A DNA stretch of 14,330 nucleotides from the NCBI GenBank assembly GCA_012735335.1, contig JAAYHO010000248.1, positions 1 through 14,330 on the forward strand. The letters are read 5' to 3'. The position numbers and the translations under genes were made by a program. Positions 7,224 to 14,267 of this stretch are shown piece after piece. Within the stretch, counting starts at the first letter, position 1; each line of letters begins with the position of its first letter. The notes below the pieces were generated by a model, which searched no databases, had not been told where the DNA came from, and saw nothing but the letters and a program-made list of their open reading frames with translations. This stretch comes from Gammaproteobacteria bacterium. GTDB lineage: Bacteria > Pseudomonadota > Gammaproteobacteria > Pseudomonadales > Pseudomonadaceae.

Positions 7224-8271
7224 TCGGCATATCGGTTCCACCGTCCTGTTCAGTGTGCTGAGTGTGGCGGCGATCATCGTCGGGCTGGATCTGCTGTTTG
7301 CCTATATCGGCGAGCTGGAGGATCTGGAAGGCGGTTATGGCGCCCTGGAGGCGCTGGTCTATGTGCTGCTGACCTTCCCCCGGCGACTCTACGAGCTGCT
7401 GCCGATGGCGGCGCTGGTCGGCTGTCTGATCGGGCTGGGAACGCTGGCCAGCAACTCAGAGCTGACGGTAATGCGCGCCTCCGGGGTGTCCATCAGCCGC
7501 ATCATGGGCTCGGTGCTCAAGCCGCTGCTGGTGCTGATGCTGGCCGGGGTGCTGCTTGGTGAGTATGCCGCGCCCTGGTCCGAGAACCTCGCCGAAAGCC
7601 GCCGGGCCATGGCCCTGGGCAGTGGCGAGGCGGTCAAGTCCAAGGGACTGTGGCACCGGGAAGGGGACGACTTCATTCATATCAACGCCGTGCAACCCAA
7701 CGGCACCCTGCACGGTATCACCCGTTATCGCTTCGACGATGAGCGCCGCCTGCTGGAAACCAGCTTTGCCCAGCGCGCCACCGTCGAGGAGGAGCACTGG
7801 CTGCTGGAGGATGTGGCCGCGACCCTGTTCCAGCAGGACGGCACCAGCCGGATAGAACAGCATGCCCAGCAGCGCTGGGACGTGGGGCTGTCACCCAGCC
7901 TGCTGCGGGTGGTACTGCTGGACCCAGAGGTGCTGCCGCTGACCGGGATCTGGCATTACCAGGGCTATCTGGCCGAGCAGGGGCTGAACAACAGTCAGTA
8001 CTGGCTGGCGTTCTGGAAGAAGCTGCTGCAACCGGTAACTACCGCAGCGCTGGTGTTCGTCGCCATCTCCTTCATCTTCGGCCCGCTGCGCTCGGTCACC
8101 CTCGGCCAGCGGGTGTTTACCGGGGTACTGGTGGGTTTCACCTTCCGCATCGTGCAGGACCTGCTTGGCCCTTCCAGCCTGGTGTTCGGCTTCTCGCCGC
8201 TGATTGCGGTAGTGCTGCCGATCCTGATCCTGATTGGCATGGGGCTCTGGTTGATCCGGCGGGCCGGCTGA
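7210..8271 (+). CDS. lptG: LPS export ABC transporter permease LptG
   Basis: LptG, 353 residues, is the second permease of the LptB2FG lipopolysaccharide extractor. Membrane helices are visible at about 10-32, 52-82 (split, as in the family) and 100-119. The coupling motif SNSELTVMRASGVS (81-94) precedes the third helix, a periplasmic beta-rich domain spans about 125-260, and three further helices end the protein. The ATG at 7210 lies close behind GGGAGGT (7200-7206), inside the end of lptF (14-bp overlap). The length and the lptF-lptG order are standard. A large inverted repeat follows the stop within 15 bp and probably ends the transcript. Confidence 0.96.
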   Translation: MRLLDRHIGSTVLFSVLSVAAIIVGLDLLFAYIGELEDLEGGYGALEALVYVLLTFPRRLYELLPMAALVGCLIGLGTLASNSELTVMRASGVSISRIMGSVLKPLLVLMLAGVLLGEYAAPWSENLAESRRAMALGSGEAVKSKGLWHREGDDFIHINAVQPNGTLHGITRYRFDDERRLLETSFAQRATVEEEHWLLEDVAATLFQQDGTSRIEQHAQQRWDVGLSPSLLRVVLLDPEVLPLTGIWHYQGYLAEQGLNNSQYWLAFWKKLLQPVTTAALVFVAISFIFGPLRSVTLGQRVFTGVLVGFTFRIVQDLLGPSSLVFGFSPLIAVVLPILILIGMGLWLIRRAG

Positions 8272-8284
8272 CCTGGGGGTTGTC

Positions 8285-8361
8285 CTGGGAGGGACGAGCA
8301 CCAGCTCGTCCGCGGTGTCTCGGTCAGCGCCGCTCATCGAGCTGGTGCTCGACGTTCCCAG
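8285..8361. repeat. REP-like inverted repeat between converging genes
   Basis: CTGGGA (8285-8290) with TCCCAG (8356-8361) and the inner 14-mer CGAGCACCAGCTCG (8295-8308) with CGAGCTGGTGCTCG (8338-8351) form a long imperfect hairpin. It has a small internal loop (8291-8294 with 8352-8355) and a 29-base apical region. Each 14-mer is itself partly palindromic (GAGC/GCTC). Two inverted near-palindromic units between converging genes is the layout of REP doublets in pseudomonads. It probably terminates lptFG and the leftward pterin operon. Confidence 0.6.
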
Positions 8362-8377
8362 AAGGGAACTCCATGGT

Positions 8378-8863
8378 TCAGGCCTTGGGCAATACCACGG
8401 TGCGGGTGCCGGAGGCGATATCTGCCCAGGTGCGTGATTGCCGGTCCCACAGCGCCCACCAGATACCCAGTCCACCGCACAGCCAACTGATCAGTGACAC
8501 ACTGACCCGGTTGATCGCCTGACGCCAGGTGATGGAGGTACCATCGAGCTGCTGCACGCGCATGCGCCAGGCCTGCATGCCCAGGGTCTGGCCGCGCAGG
8601 GTCCAGAACAGGCCGAAGAAGCCGTAGATGGCGATGATCACCAGCACCGTCAGCAGTGGGTCGCGGTCCAGCTGCCCGCTGTCGGCCATGGCCTCCAGTG
8701 TCTCGGCACCGTATACCAGACGCAGAGCTCCCTGCTGGTAGGTCATTGTCAGTACCATGACCAACGCCACACACAGCAGCAGATCGTAGAAGGCGCTGGC
8801 CGCCCGGCGGAAGATGCCGGGGGCAGGGAAGTCACCGCTGGGATGGAGTTGTTTTACTGCCAT
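8378..8863 (-). CDS. RDD family membrane protein
   Basis: This is a 161-residue inner-membrane protein with the RDD domain. The first hydrophobic helix begins FRRAASAFYDLLLC (about 18-31), giving the conserved Arg and the first Asp of the family. A second helix (about 69-87) leads into the family hallmark GQTLGMQAWRMRV (about 91-103). A third helix (about 121-139) is followed by WDRQSRTWADIASGTRTV, the conserved C-terminal DRRRRTWHD-like motif. RDD proteins are poorly characterised; some have been linked to ion transport. The ATG follows GGGAG with 5-6 bp spacing. The gene is last in the leftward run, 22 bp after the HopJ-like gene. Confidence 0.85.
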   Translation of the reverse strand: MAVKQLHPSGDFPAPGIFRRAASAFYDLLLCVALVMVLTMTYQQGALRLVYGAETLEAMADSGQLDRDPLLTVLVIIAIYGFFGLFWTLRGQTLGMQAWRMRVQQLDGTSITWRQAINRVSVSLISWLCGGLGIWWALWDRQSRTWADIASGTRTVVLPKA

Positions 8864-8885
8864 ATCTGCTCCCTGGACCGGTGCC

Positions 8886-9221
8886 TCAGCGCCGGGTTAA
8901 TGGCTGATTGTCAAAACGTACCGCGCCCAGGCCGTGCTGCGTCAGCGCGCGGATATTGGCGTGCGCGCTGCCCGCTGGATCGGCCAGTACCGCCTGGTAG
9001 TGTTCGGCAAAGCACTGCAGTGTCTGCTGCTCGTTCAACCCCAGATCCAGCGCCATGGCCAGTACCCGGCAGGAGCCCTGGTTCTGCTCGGCACTGTTGT
9101 ACAGCGGGCCATTATGGAAGCCGCTGGGCTGATAGTGATAGTGCTGCTCGATAAAGGTCAGAGTATCGGCAAAGCGGTGAGCGGGATCACCGATACGGGC
9201 TTTGAAGTGGTCGACGGTCAT
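8886..9221 (-). CDS. HopJ type III effector family protein
   Basis: This is a 111-residue protein matching the HopJ family as known from many gammaproteobacteria: FADTLTFIEQHYHYQPSGFH (about 18-37), then N-G---N-AEQNQGSC-VLA-A (about 38-57), LNEQQTLQCFAEHYQAVL (about 62-79), and a terminal segment with NIRALTQHGLGAVRF. The family was named from a Pseudomonas syringae secreted-protein screen. It is widespread in free-living bacteria without a type III system, so an effector role is unlikely here. There is no signal peptide. The gene starts 17 bp after the folX stop and ends 22 bp before the RDD gene, so it is probably co-transcribed with the pterin genes. Its ribosome binding site is weak, which suggests coupling. 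Confidence 0.85.
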   Translation of the reverse strand: MTVDHFKARIGDPAHRFADTLTFIEQHYHYQPSGFHNGPLYNSAEQNQGSCRVLAMALDLGLNEQQTLQCFAEHYQAVLADPAGSAHANIRALTQHGLGAVRFDNQPLTRR

Positions 9222-9238
9222 CTGGCTGGTCTACCGCT

Positions 9239-9610
9239 TCAGCGCTCGGCGCTCAGGGTGATGGACACCGACTCGGAGAAGCGCAGGGCGTGGGGCTTGT
9301 CCACTTCCACTTCAGCGTAGTGCACCTGTGGGTTGCGCATGACGATATCGAGCACTTCCTGGGTCATGCGCTCCAGCAGCGCGAAGCGGCTGTTCTCCAC
9401 ATGACTGATGATCGCCTTGGTGATGGTGCGGTAGTTCAGCGCGTGCTCTATCTCGTTGATTTCCACCGCGTTGTCGGCGGGATAGAGAATGTTGGCGTTG
9501 ATCACCACATCCTGACGGTTGTTGATCTCTTCTTCCTTGATGCCGATGTAGGTACGCAGGCGCAGGTTCTTGATCCTGATCCGCGCCATGCCGGGCTGCA
9601 GGCGTTGCAT
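9239..9610 (-). CDS. folX: Dihydroneopterin triphosphate 2'-epimerase FolX
   Basis: FolX, 123 residues, epimerises 7,8-dihydroneopterin triphosphate to dihydromonapterin triphosphate in the cytoplasm, on the route to tetrahydromonapterin. It has the single-domain T-fold of the FolB/FolX family: [20 protein letters not shown] (8-27), [12 protein letters not shown] (33-44), NYRTITKAI (59-67), [14 protein letters not shown] (75-88) and the conserved [13 protein letters not shown] (105-117). The RI-IK-LRLRT-IGIKEEE beginning and the ALRF-ESVS end fit FolX of pseudomonads better than FolB. The ATG at 9610 is one base after the folE stop (TGA-T-ATG), a coupled arrangement. Product use is most likely as cofactor for phenylalanine hydroxylase, as known in Pseudomonas. 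Confidence 0.93.
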   Translation of the reverse strand: MQRLQPGMARIRIKNLRLRTYIGIKEEEINNRQDVVINANILYPADNAVEINEIEHALNYRTITKAIISHVENSRFALLERMTQEVLDIVMRNPQVHYAEVEVDKPHALRFSESVSITLSAER

Positions 9611-9611
9611 A

Positions 9612-10175
9612 TCAGTTGTTCCGTCCGATCAGCTGCAGGAACTCCTGCCGGGTGTTGAAGGATTCGCGGAAGGCGCCGAGCATCACCGAGGTCATCATCG
9701 ACGAGTTCTGCTTTTCCACCCCGCGCATCATCATGCACATGTGCTGGGCTTCAATCACCACGGCCACACCCCGGGCGTCGGTGACCGTCTGCACGGCGGT
9801 AGCGATCTGCCGGGTCAGACTTTCCTGAATCTGCAGGCGGCGGGCGAACATGTCGACAATCCGTGCCACCTTGGACAGGCCGATGACCTTGCCGTTGGGC
9901 AGGTAGGCGACGTGAGCCTTGCCGATAAAGGGCAGCATGTGGTGTTCGCACAGGGAGTACAGCTCGATGTTCTTGACGATCACCATCTCGTCGCTGGAGG
10001 ACTCGAACAGCGCGCCGTTGACGATCTCATCCAGCGATTGCTCATAGCCGCGACACAGGAACTGCATGGCCTTGGCTGCCCGCTGGGGGGTGCCCTTGAG
10101 CCCTTCGCGCTCCGGGTTTTCCCCCAGGTTGGTGAGGATGTCGTGGTAGTTGCTGGTCAGCTTTTCAAGACTCAT
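9612..10175 (-). CDS. folE: GTP cyclohydrolase I FolE
   Basis: FolE type I, 187 residues, converts GTP to 7,8-dihydroneopterin triphosphate with release of formate; it is a zinc enzyme forming a decamer. The zinc ligands are present: C76 and H79 in [10 protein letters not shown] (74-83) and C147 in [11 protein letters not shown] (143-153). The substrate-binding [20 protein letters not shown] (96-115) and the QIA-AV segment are also intact. The length fits compact bacterial forms. The gene begins 18 bp after folM and abuts folX, so it is probably the copy dedicated to monapterin synthesis; pseudomonads often carry a second GTP cyclohydrolase elsewhere. The ribosome binding site before the ATG is weak. 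Confidence 0.96.
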   Translation of the reverse strand: MSLEKLTSNYHDILTNLGENPEREGLKGTPQRAAKAMQFLCRGYEQSLDEIVNGALFESSSDEMVIVKNIELYSLCEHHMLPFIGKAHVAYLPNGKVIGLSKVARIVDMFARRLQIQESLTRQIATAVQTVTDARGVAVVIEAQHMCMMMRGVEKQNSSMMTSVMLGAFRESFNTRQEFLQLIGRNN

Positions 10176-10193
10176 CGGAATTCTCGTGTCGGT

Positions 10194-10895
10194 TCATTTG
10201 AGGTTTCTGCCGCCGTTGAGGTCAAGGCAGGTGCCGGTAACGTAAGGGTTGTCCATCAGGTAACGGATGGATTGATAAACCACCTCCGGGCCCGGCTCTA
10301 TACCCAGTGCGGACTTGGCTAGCGCCTTTTCCCGGTAGTCCTGCGGGTCGCCATCGTTGAACATGATCAGCGCCGGGGCGATGCTGTTGACCTTGATGCG
10401 CGGGGCCAGACGTGCGGCAAAGGAGCGGCTCAGCGCCTCCATGCCGGCCTTGCTGGCACTGTAGGCAATGTGCCGGGCGCTGCCGCGCTGGGCGACATGG
10501 TCGCTGATATGGATGATGTCGCCAACGCCATCGGCATCGAACAACTGCTCGCTGGCCAGGTTCAGCAGGTAGGGTGCCTGCATGTGCACCATGAACATGG
10601 CCTGCAGAGCTTCGGCCTCGTGCTCGTCATTCAGCCATTCGGAAGCGTTGTGGATCAGCGCCCGCAGGCGGATGCCGCGGTTGCGCAGGGTATCGATCAG
10701 TTGCTCTATGCCGTCCACGCTGGAGAAGTCGGCGAGCAATACCTCGATACCGTCCAGTGGCTGTTGCTGCCATTGCGGACGCGGTTGCCGGCAGGTGATC
10801 AGCACACGGTAACCGTCAGCTGCAAAGCGCTGGGCGCAATGCAGGCCTACGCGCTGGGCGGCGCCGGTGATCAGAACGGTCGGTTTATCGGGCAT
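10194..10895 (-). CDS. folM: Dihydromonapterin reductase FolM
   Basis: FolM, 233 residues, is a short-chain dehydrogenase/reductase that reduces dihydromonapterin (and, weakly, dihydrofolate) with NADPH. The cofactor motif TGAAQRVG lies at 10-17. HNAS (82-85) replaces the usual NNAG. The catalytic residues are S131, Y145 and K149 (YSASK). The segment KVNSIAPALIMFNDGD is typical of the FolM/pteridine reductase branch. The C-terminal VTGTCLDLNGGR is the standard SDR end. It is the first gene of the leftward folM-folE-folX-hopJ-RDD run. No clear ribosome binding site precedes the ATG at 10895, and the minus-strand TAAGAT in the divergent spacer is only a weak -10 candidate. Confidence 0.92.
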   Translation of the reverse strand: MPDKPTVLITGAAQRVGLHCAQRFAADGYRVLITCRQPRPQWQQQPLDGIEVLLADFSSVDGIEQLIDTLRNRGIRLRALIHNASEWLNDEHEAEALQAMFMVHMQAPYLLNLASEQLFDADGVGDIIHISDHVAQRGSARHIAYSASKAGMEALSRSFAARLAPRIKVNSIAPALIMFNDGDPQDYREKALAKSALGIEPGPEVVYQSIRYLMDNPYVTGTCLDLNGGRNLK

Positions 10896-10965
10896 GGCAC
10901 GGTAATAAAAGGTGGATGACGGCGGCTATCTTAGCATGCCGGCAGGCCCCTGGCGTGCCGCAGCC

Positions 10966-10998
10966 CGGACAGCTGCCGCACATCAGGGCATAATGCCC
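10966..10998 (+). promoter_or_regulatory. Promoter of the flavodoxin gene with overlapping palindrome
   Basis: CGGACA (10966-10971, 4/6) and CATAAT (10989-10994, 5/6) are spaced by exactly 17 bp, placing transcription start near 11001, about 25 bp before the ATG. The -10 box is embedded in the near-perfect palindrome GGGCATAATGCCC (10986-10998), which could be an operator. No matching -35 for folM is evident on the other strand. Confidence 0.5.
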
Positions 10999-11025
10999 GC
11001 GAATGTGATAGTGATAGGAGCAACA

Positions 11026-11481
11026 ATGCATCTGGCGATATTCAGTGGATCCGTATTTGGTACAGCCGACGAAGTGGCTGATGTAGCAGCCGAGCGCTGC
11101 CGGGCGGCGGGGTTGCAGGTTACCCGGCTCAAGCCGTTGAGCGTGGACGCGCTGCTGGAAGCGAACGCCGACGCCCTGCTGGCCTGCTGCTCCACCACCG
11201 GCATGGGCGAGCTGCCGGATACCATTCAGGATTTCTACTACGAGATGCAGTCGCGCTTCCCGCTGCTGACCGACAAGCCCTTCGGCGTGATCGCGCTGGG
11301 TGATTCGGGCTACGGCGATACCTTCTGTCAGGGCGGAGAGCAGATCCGCGAGCTGCTGCTGGAACTGCAGGCCCGGGAGATCAGCCCCATGCTGCGGCTG
11401 GACGCCAGCGAGACCGTCACCCCGGAAACCGATGCCGAGCCCTGGCTGGATGAGTTTGTGGCGCAGCTGCAGGCCGGTTGA
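11026..11481 (+). CDS. Flavodoxin (MioC-like)
   Basis: This is a 151-residue short flavodoxin. The FMN phosphate loop is GSVFGTADEVA (8-18), a variant of the usual S-TGTAE motif. LLACCSTTGMGELPD (about 54-68) is the second flavin-binding loop. KPFGVIALGDSGYGDTFCQG (about 85-104) is the third, with the aromatic Y98 positioned near the isoalloxazine ring as in MioC-type proteins. It carries electrons in the cytoplasm; the partner is not evident. The ATG at 11026 follows AGGAG (11016-11020), and an upstream in-frame extension lacks flavodoxin features. The gene is divergent from folM, as in P. aeruginosa where a probable flavodoxin gene lies close to folM. Confidence 0.92.
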   Translation: MHLAIFSGSVFGTADEVADVAAERCRAAGLQVTRLKPLSVDALLEANADALLACCSTTGMGELPDTIQDFYYEMQSRFPLLTDKPFGVIALGDSGYGDTFCQGGEQIRELLLELQAREISPMLRLDASETVTPETDAEPWLDEFVAQLQAG

Positions 11482-11502
11482 GGCTGGCGCCCTCGCAGCG
11501 AA

Positions 11503-12255
11503 TCACTTCGGCAACTGCTCGCTGCCATTGGCCACCCGGGTCAGCGCTTCCTCATCCAGAATGCTGATCTGGCTGTAATGGATCTGCACCCAACCAGCCT
11601 GCTCGAACTGTTTGAGCAGGCGGTTGATGCTCTGTCTTGAGCTGTTGAGCATCAGCCCCAGGGTTTCTTGAGACAGTTGGATAGCCAGCCGCTCGGTACC
11701 CATTCCCAGGTCCCCATAATACTGCGCGTGCATCAGCAGGCGCTTGGCCAGACGGGCGGGCAGGGGCAGCAGGGCGCTGTCTTCGAGCATGTTGAACGAC
11801 AGCCGCAGGCGGCGACACAGCAGGCGCATGAAGTGCGGATACAGCTCCGGCTGGCGCTCCAGCAACTGATTGAATTCCCGCCGGGGGATGAACAGCAGCT
11901 CGGTGGCACCCATGGCGTGGGCGTCGTGGGTACGCGGCAGGCCGTCGAACAGGGAAATCTCGCCGAACCAGTTACCGGGGGCCAGCACCGTGAGCAATGC
12001 CTCCCGGCCATCGGCCCCGCTGCTGCTGACCCGAATGCTGCCCTTGCTGACCCCGTACAGGCCGTCCGGCAGATCGCCCTGGGCATGCAGCCGCTGCCCG
12101 TCCTCCAGCCGCTTCAATCTGGCCATGGTGACCATGGCGCTGATGGCATCGGCGGGCAGGCCGCGGAACCAGCGGTTCTTCTGCAGCAGTTCGATATGCT
12201 CGCCGGTCATGCCGGGCGACACTGTAAGCTGATTGACAGTGCTCGGGTCGGTCAC
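11503..12255 (-). CDS. Crp/Fnr family transcriptional regulator
   Basis: This is a 250-residue regulator. The cyclic-nucleotide-binding-like beta roll spans about residues 25-140, including GNWFGEISLFDGLPRTHDAH (94-113) at the phosphate-binding-cassette position, where the Crp residues G-E and R-S appear as GE and RT. A long dimerisation helix follows (about 130-160). A Crp-type helix-turn-helix, with LSQETLGLMLNSSRQSINRL at about 194-213, is near the C-terminus. There is no N-terminal cysteine cluster (a single Cys at 147), so it is not an Fnr-type iron-sulfur oxygen sensor. The ligand and targets are unknown. The GTG at 12255 is chosen because of GGAGAG 8 bp upstream; an ATG at residue 16 is the alternative. 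It is divergent from the alpha/beta hydrolase gene. Confidence 0.9.
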   Translation of the reverse strand: MTDPSTVNQLTVSPGMTGEHIELLQKNRWFRGLPADAISAMVTMARLKRLEDGQRLHAQGDLPDGLYGVSKGSIRVSSSGADGREALLTVLAPGNWFGEISLFDGLPRTHDAHAMGATELLFIPRREFNQLLERQPELYPHFMRLLCRRLRLSFNMLEDSALLPLPARLAKRLLMHAQYYGDLGMGTERLAIQLSQETLGLMLNSSRQSINRLLKQFEQAGWVQIHYSQISILDEEALTRVANGSEQLPK

Positions 12256-12280
12256 GCTCTAGACTCTCCATAAACTGGGT

Positions 12281-12312
12281 TGCCAGTATGCCGTATCCAG
12301 TCCCGGCTGGCA
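12281..12312. promoter_or_regulatory. Inverted repeat in the regulator/hydrolase divergent spacer
   Basis: TGCCAG (12281-12286) and CTGGCA (12307-12312) are inverted with 20 bp between them in the 99-bp region separating the Crp/Fnr gene from the hydrolase gene. It could be a regulator site, but six base pairs is weak and the spacing is unlike a typical Crp or Fnr box. Confidence 0.2.
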
Positions 12313-12354
12313 CAGGATGGGGCGCATGAATGGTGAGAGTGGGAGTTATTGTAT

Positions 12355-13236
12355 ATGACTGGTATGGCGGGCATTCCAATTGCCGAATGGGCGGCGCAGG
12401 GGCGGGACTTCATGTTCGGTGAGCATCGCCTGCGCTATTGGGAGGCGGGCGAGGGCGAGCCGCTGTTGCTGATCCATGGTTTTCCGTCCGGGGCCTGGGA
12501 CTGGCATTACCTGTGGCGACCGCTTACCCAACGCTACTGGGTGATCGCCTGCGACATGCTCGGTTTCGGCTTTTCCGCCAAGCCCCGGGGTCATGCCTAC
12601 AGCCTGCTGGAGCAGGCGGATATCCAGCAGGCGTTGCTGCAGCATCTGGGTGTTGAGCAGTACCATGTACTGGCCCATGACTATGGCGACAGCGTGGCCC
12701 AGGAGCTGCTGGCCCGGGAGCATGAGGGGCAGTCGCGGATACTGAGCATGTGCTTTCTCAACGGGGGGCTGTTTCCAGAAACCCACCGGCCGGTACTGCT
12801 GCAGAAACTGCTGATGAGTCCCATCGGCTTTCTCATCGGGCGGCGCTTCTCCCGGGAGCGCATGGCGACCACCTTCAGTCGCATCTTCGGGCCCAACACC
12901 CAACCGAGTAACGAGGAGCTGGATGCCTTCTGGACGCTGATCATCACCCATAACGGCCCGGCGGTGATGCACCGGCTGATCCGCTATATGGCCGAGCGCC
13001 CGATCCACCGCGAGCGCTGGGTGACTGCCATGCAGCAGACCTCAGTGCCGCTGCGGGTGATTGATGGAGCGGCTGATCCGATTTCCGGCGAGCACATGGT
13101 GCAGCGCTACCGGCAACTGATTGCGGATGCCGATACCGTGGTGTTGCCGGGTATCGGCCATTATCCGCAGGTCGAGGCACCCGGGCCGGTGCTGGAACAC
13201 TATCTGGCGTTCCGTGACCGGCTGGCTGGGGCCTGA
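12355..13236 (+). CDS. Alpha/beta hydrolase, Asp-nucleophile type (MEST-like)
   Basis: This is a 293-residue alpha/beta hydrolase. The oxyanion motif is HGFPSG (41-46). The nucleophile elbow is LAHDYGDSVAQ (107-117) with D109 where serine hydrolases have Ser, as in epoxide hydrolases and haloalkane dehalogenases. HDYGD-VAQELL is particularly like MEST/Peg1-type proteins. The remaining triad is probably D241 (IDGAADPIS) and H269 (GIGHYPQVEAP). A lid region spans about 140-225. The substrate is not predictable. No signal peptide is seen, so it is probably cytoplasmic. The ATG at 12355 follows GGGAG (12341-12345); the in-frame TTG at 12349 is too close to it. The gene is divergent from the Crp/Fnr gene and converges on yaaA with an 18-bp gap. 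Confidence 0.9.
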   Translation: MTGMAGIPIAEWAAQGRDFMFGEHRLRYWEAGEGEPLLLIHGFPSGAWDWHYLWRPLTQRYWVIACDMLGFGFSAKPRGHAYSLLEQADIQQALLQHLGVEQYHVLAHDYGDSVAQELLAREHEGQSRILSMCFLNGGLFPETHRPVLLQKLLMSPIGFLIGRRFSRERMATTFSRIFGPNTQPSNEELDAFWTLIITHNGPAVMHRLIRYMAERPIHRERWVTAMQQTSVPLRVIDGAADPISGEHMVQRYRQLIADADTVVLPGIGHYPQVEAPGPVLEHYLAFRDRLAGA

Positions 13237-13254
13237 GGTGAGGGGGCTGAAGGG

Positions 13255-14031
13255 TCAGTTCTGCTCGTCGCGCAGGAACACCAGAGTGTCCGGGCCGGAG
13301 CTGGCCTGGTCGTAGCGGTAACCGTCCAGATTGAAGTCCTTCAGGCCCTCCGGGTCGGTCAGCCGTTCCTTGATCACATAGCGGGCCATCAGTCCCCGGG
13401 CCTTCTTGGCGTAGAAACTGATGATCTTGTACTGGCCGTTCTTCTGATCCTTGAACACGGTTTCGATCAGACGGCCATTCAGTGCCTTGGGTTTGACTGC
13501 GCCGAAGTATTCCTGAGAGGCCAGGTTGAGCAGGACGTTATCACCCTGTTCAGCCAGATCCTGATTCAGCCATTCGGTGATCTGGTTACCCCAGAAGGCA
13601 TACAGATCCTTGCCCCGGGGGTTGGCCAGCTTGGTACCCATTTCCAGACGGTAGGGCTGCATCAGGTCCAGCGGCCGCAGGATGCCGTACAGACCGGAGA
13701 GCATGCGCAGATGCTGCTGGGCAAAGTCGAAGTCGTCTTCGCTGAAGTCGGTCGCGTTCAGGCCGGTGTACACATCACCCTTGAACGCCAGCAGCGCCTG
13801 CTTGCTGTTCTCGGTGGTCGCCTGCGGACTCCAACTGCCGTAACGCGCCACGTTCAGCGCGGCCAGTTTGTCGGAGATGGACATCAGCTTGGCAATCTCC
13901 TGGGGTGACTTGTCCCGCAGCACCTCGATCAGCTCGGCGCTGTGATCCATATAGCGGGGCAGGGTGTGGCGCTCGGTAGCTGGCGCGGTGTCGTAGTCCA
14001 GGGTCTTGGCGGGGGAAATCACCATCAGCAT
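13255..14031 (-). CDS. yaaA: Peroxide stress protein YaaA
   Basis: YaaA (DUF328/UPF0246), 258 residues, limits intracellular iron and oxidative DNA damage during peroxide stress in E. coli. The family beginning [14 protein letters not shown] is intact, followed by [19 protein letters not shown] (about 49-67), [16 protein letters not shown] (about 77-92), [20 protein letters not shown] (about 111-130) and [15 protein letters not shown], all hallmarks of the family. The full length is normal. The ATG at 14031 matches this conserved start; an upstream in-frame start at 14085 would add 18 unrelated residues. AGAGGAG lies about 10 bp before 14031. No OxyR site could be recognised by eye. Confidence 0.95.
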   Translation of the reverse strand: MLMVISPAKTLDYDTAPATERHTLPRYMDHSAELIEVLRDKSPQEIAKLMSISDKLAALNVARYGSWSPQATTENSKQALLAFKGDVYTGLNATDFSEDDFDFAQQHLRMLSGLYGILRPLDLMQPYRLEMGTKLANPRGKDLYAFWGNQITEWLNQDLAEQGDNVLLNLASQEYFGAVKPKALNGRLIETVFKDQKNGQYKIISFYAKKARGLMARYVIKERLTDPEGLKDFNLDGYRYDQASSGPDTLVFLRDEQN

Positions 14032-14062
14032 GACAGGGGGCTCCTCTGATTCGATGCCGTCC

Positions 14063-14068
14063 ATTATG
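14063..14068 (-). promoter_or_regulatory. Candidate -10 box for yaaA
   Basis: On the minus strand CATAAT (5/6 to consensus) lies about 32 bp upstream of the yaaA ATG. No good -35 is found at 16-18 bp, so an activator such as OxyR may be needed if this is the promoter. Confidence 0.3.
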
Positions 14069-14134
14069 CCTGATAGGGGGCGCAAACGCTGCCAATGGAG
14101 GTGATATAGGCAGTCAATGCAACCCCGTCCCTCC

Positions 14135-14226
14135 CGTCATTGCGAGGAACGCAGCGACGCGGCAATCCAGCGTGCGGGTAACTCCGAGGCCCATGGACTG
14201 CCACGGCCTTCGGCCTCGCAATGACG
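14135..14226. repeat. MITE-like palindromic repeat, copy 1
   Basis: This is a 92-bp element with perfect 13-bp terminal inverted repeats, CGTCATTGCGAGG (14135-14147) and CCTCGCAATGACG (14214-14226). A subterminal inverted pair, GGCAATCCA (14161-14169) with TGGACTGCC (14194-14202), has one mismatch, so the whole unit folds on itself. It has no coding content; an open frame crossing it is spurious. Elements starting with this ATTGCGAGG sequence recur between genes in many bacterial genomes, often translated by mistake. Confidence 0.75.
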
Positions 14227-14267
14227 TTGGGGATGTGGTGTGCTTGGTGTGGCGCTGCCCCATTCCT

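Noticed and set aside
8886..9221. HopJ as a secreted virulence effector
   Set aside because: There are no type III secretion genes, no hrp-box-like promoter was recognised, and the gene sits in a metabolic operon; the name reflects family history only.
10912..11025. In-frame N-terminal extension of the flavodoxin
   Set aside because: It covers the promoter and ribosome binding site of the gene and has no flavodoxin-like residues; the fold begins at MHLAIFSGS.
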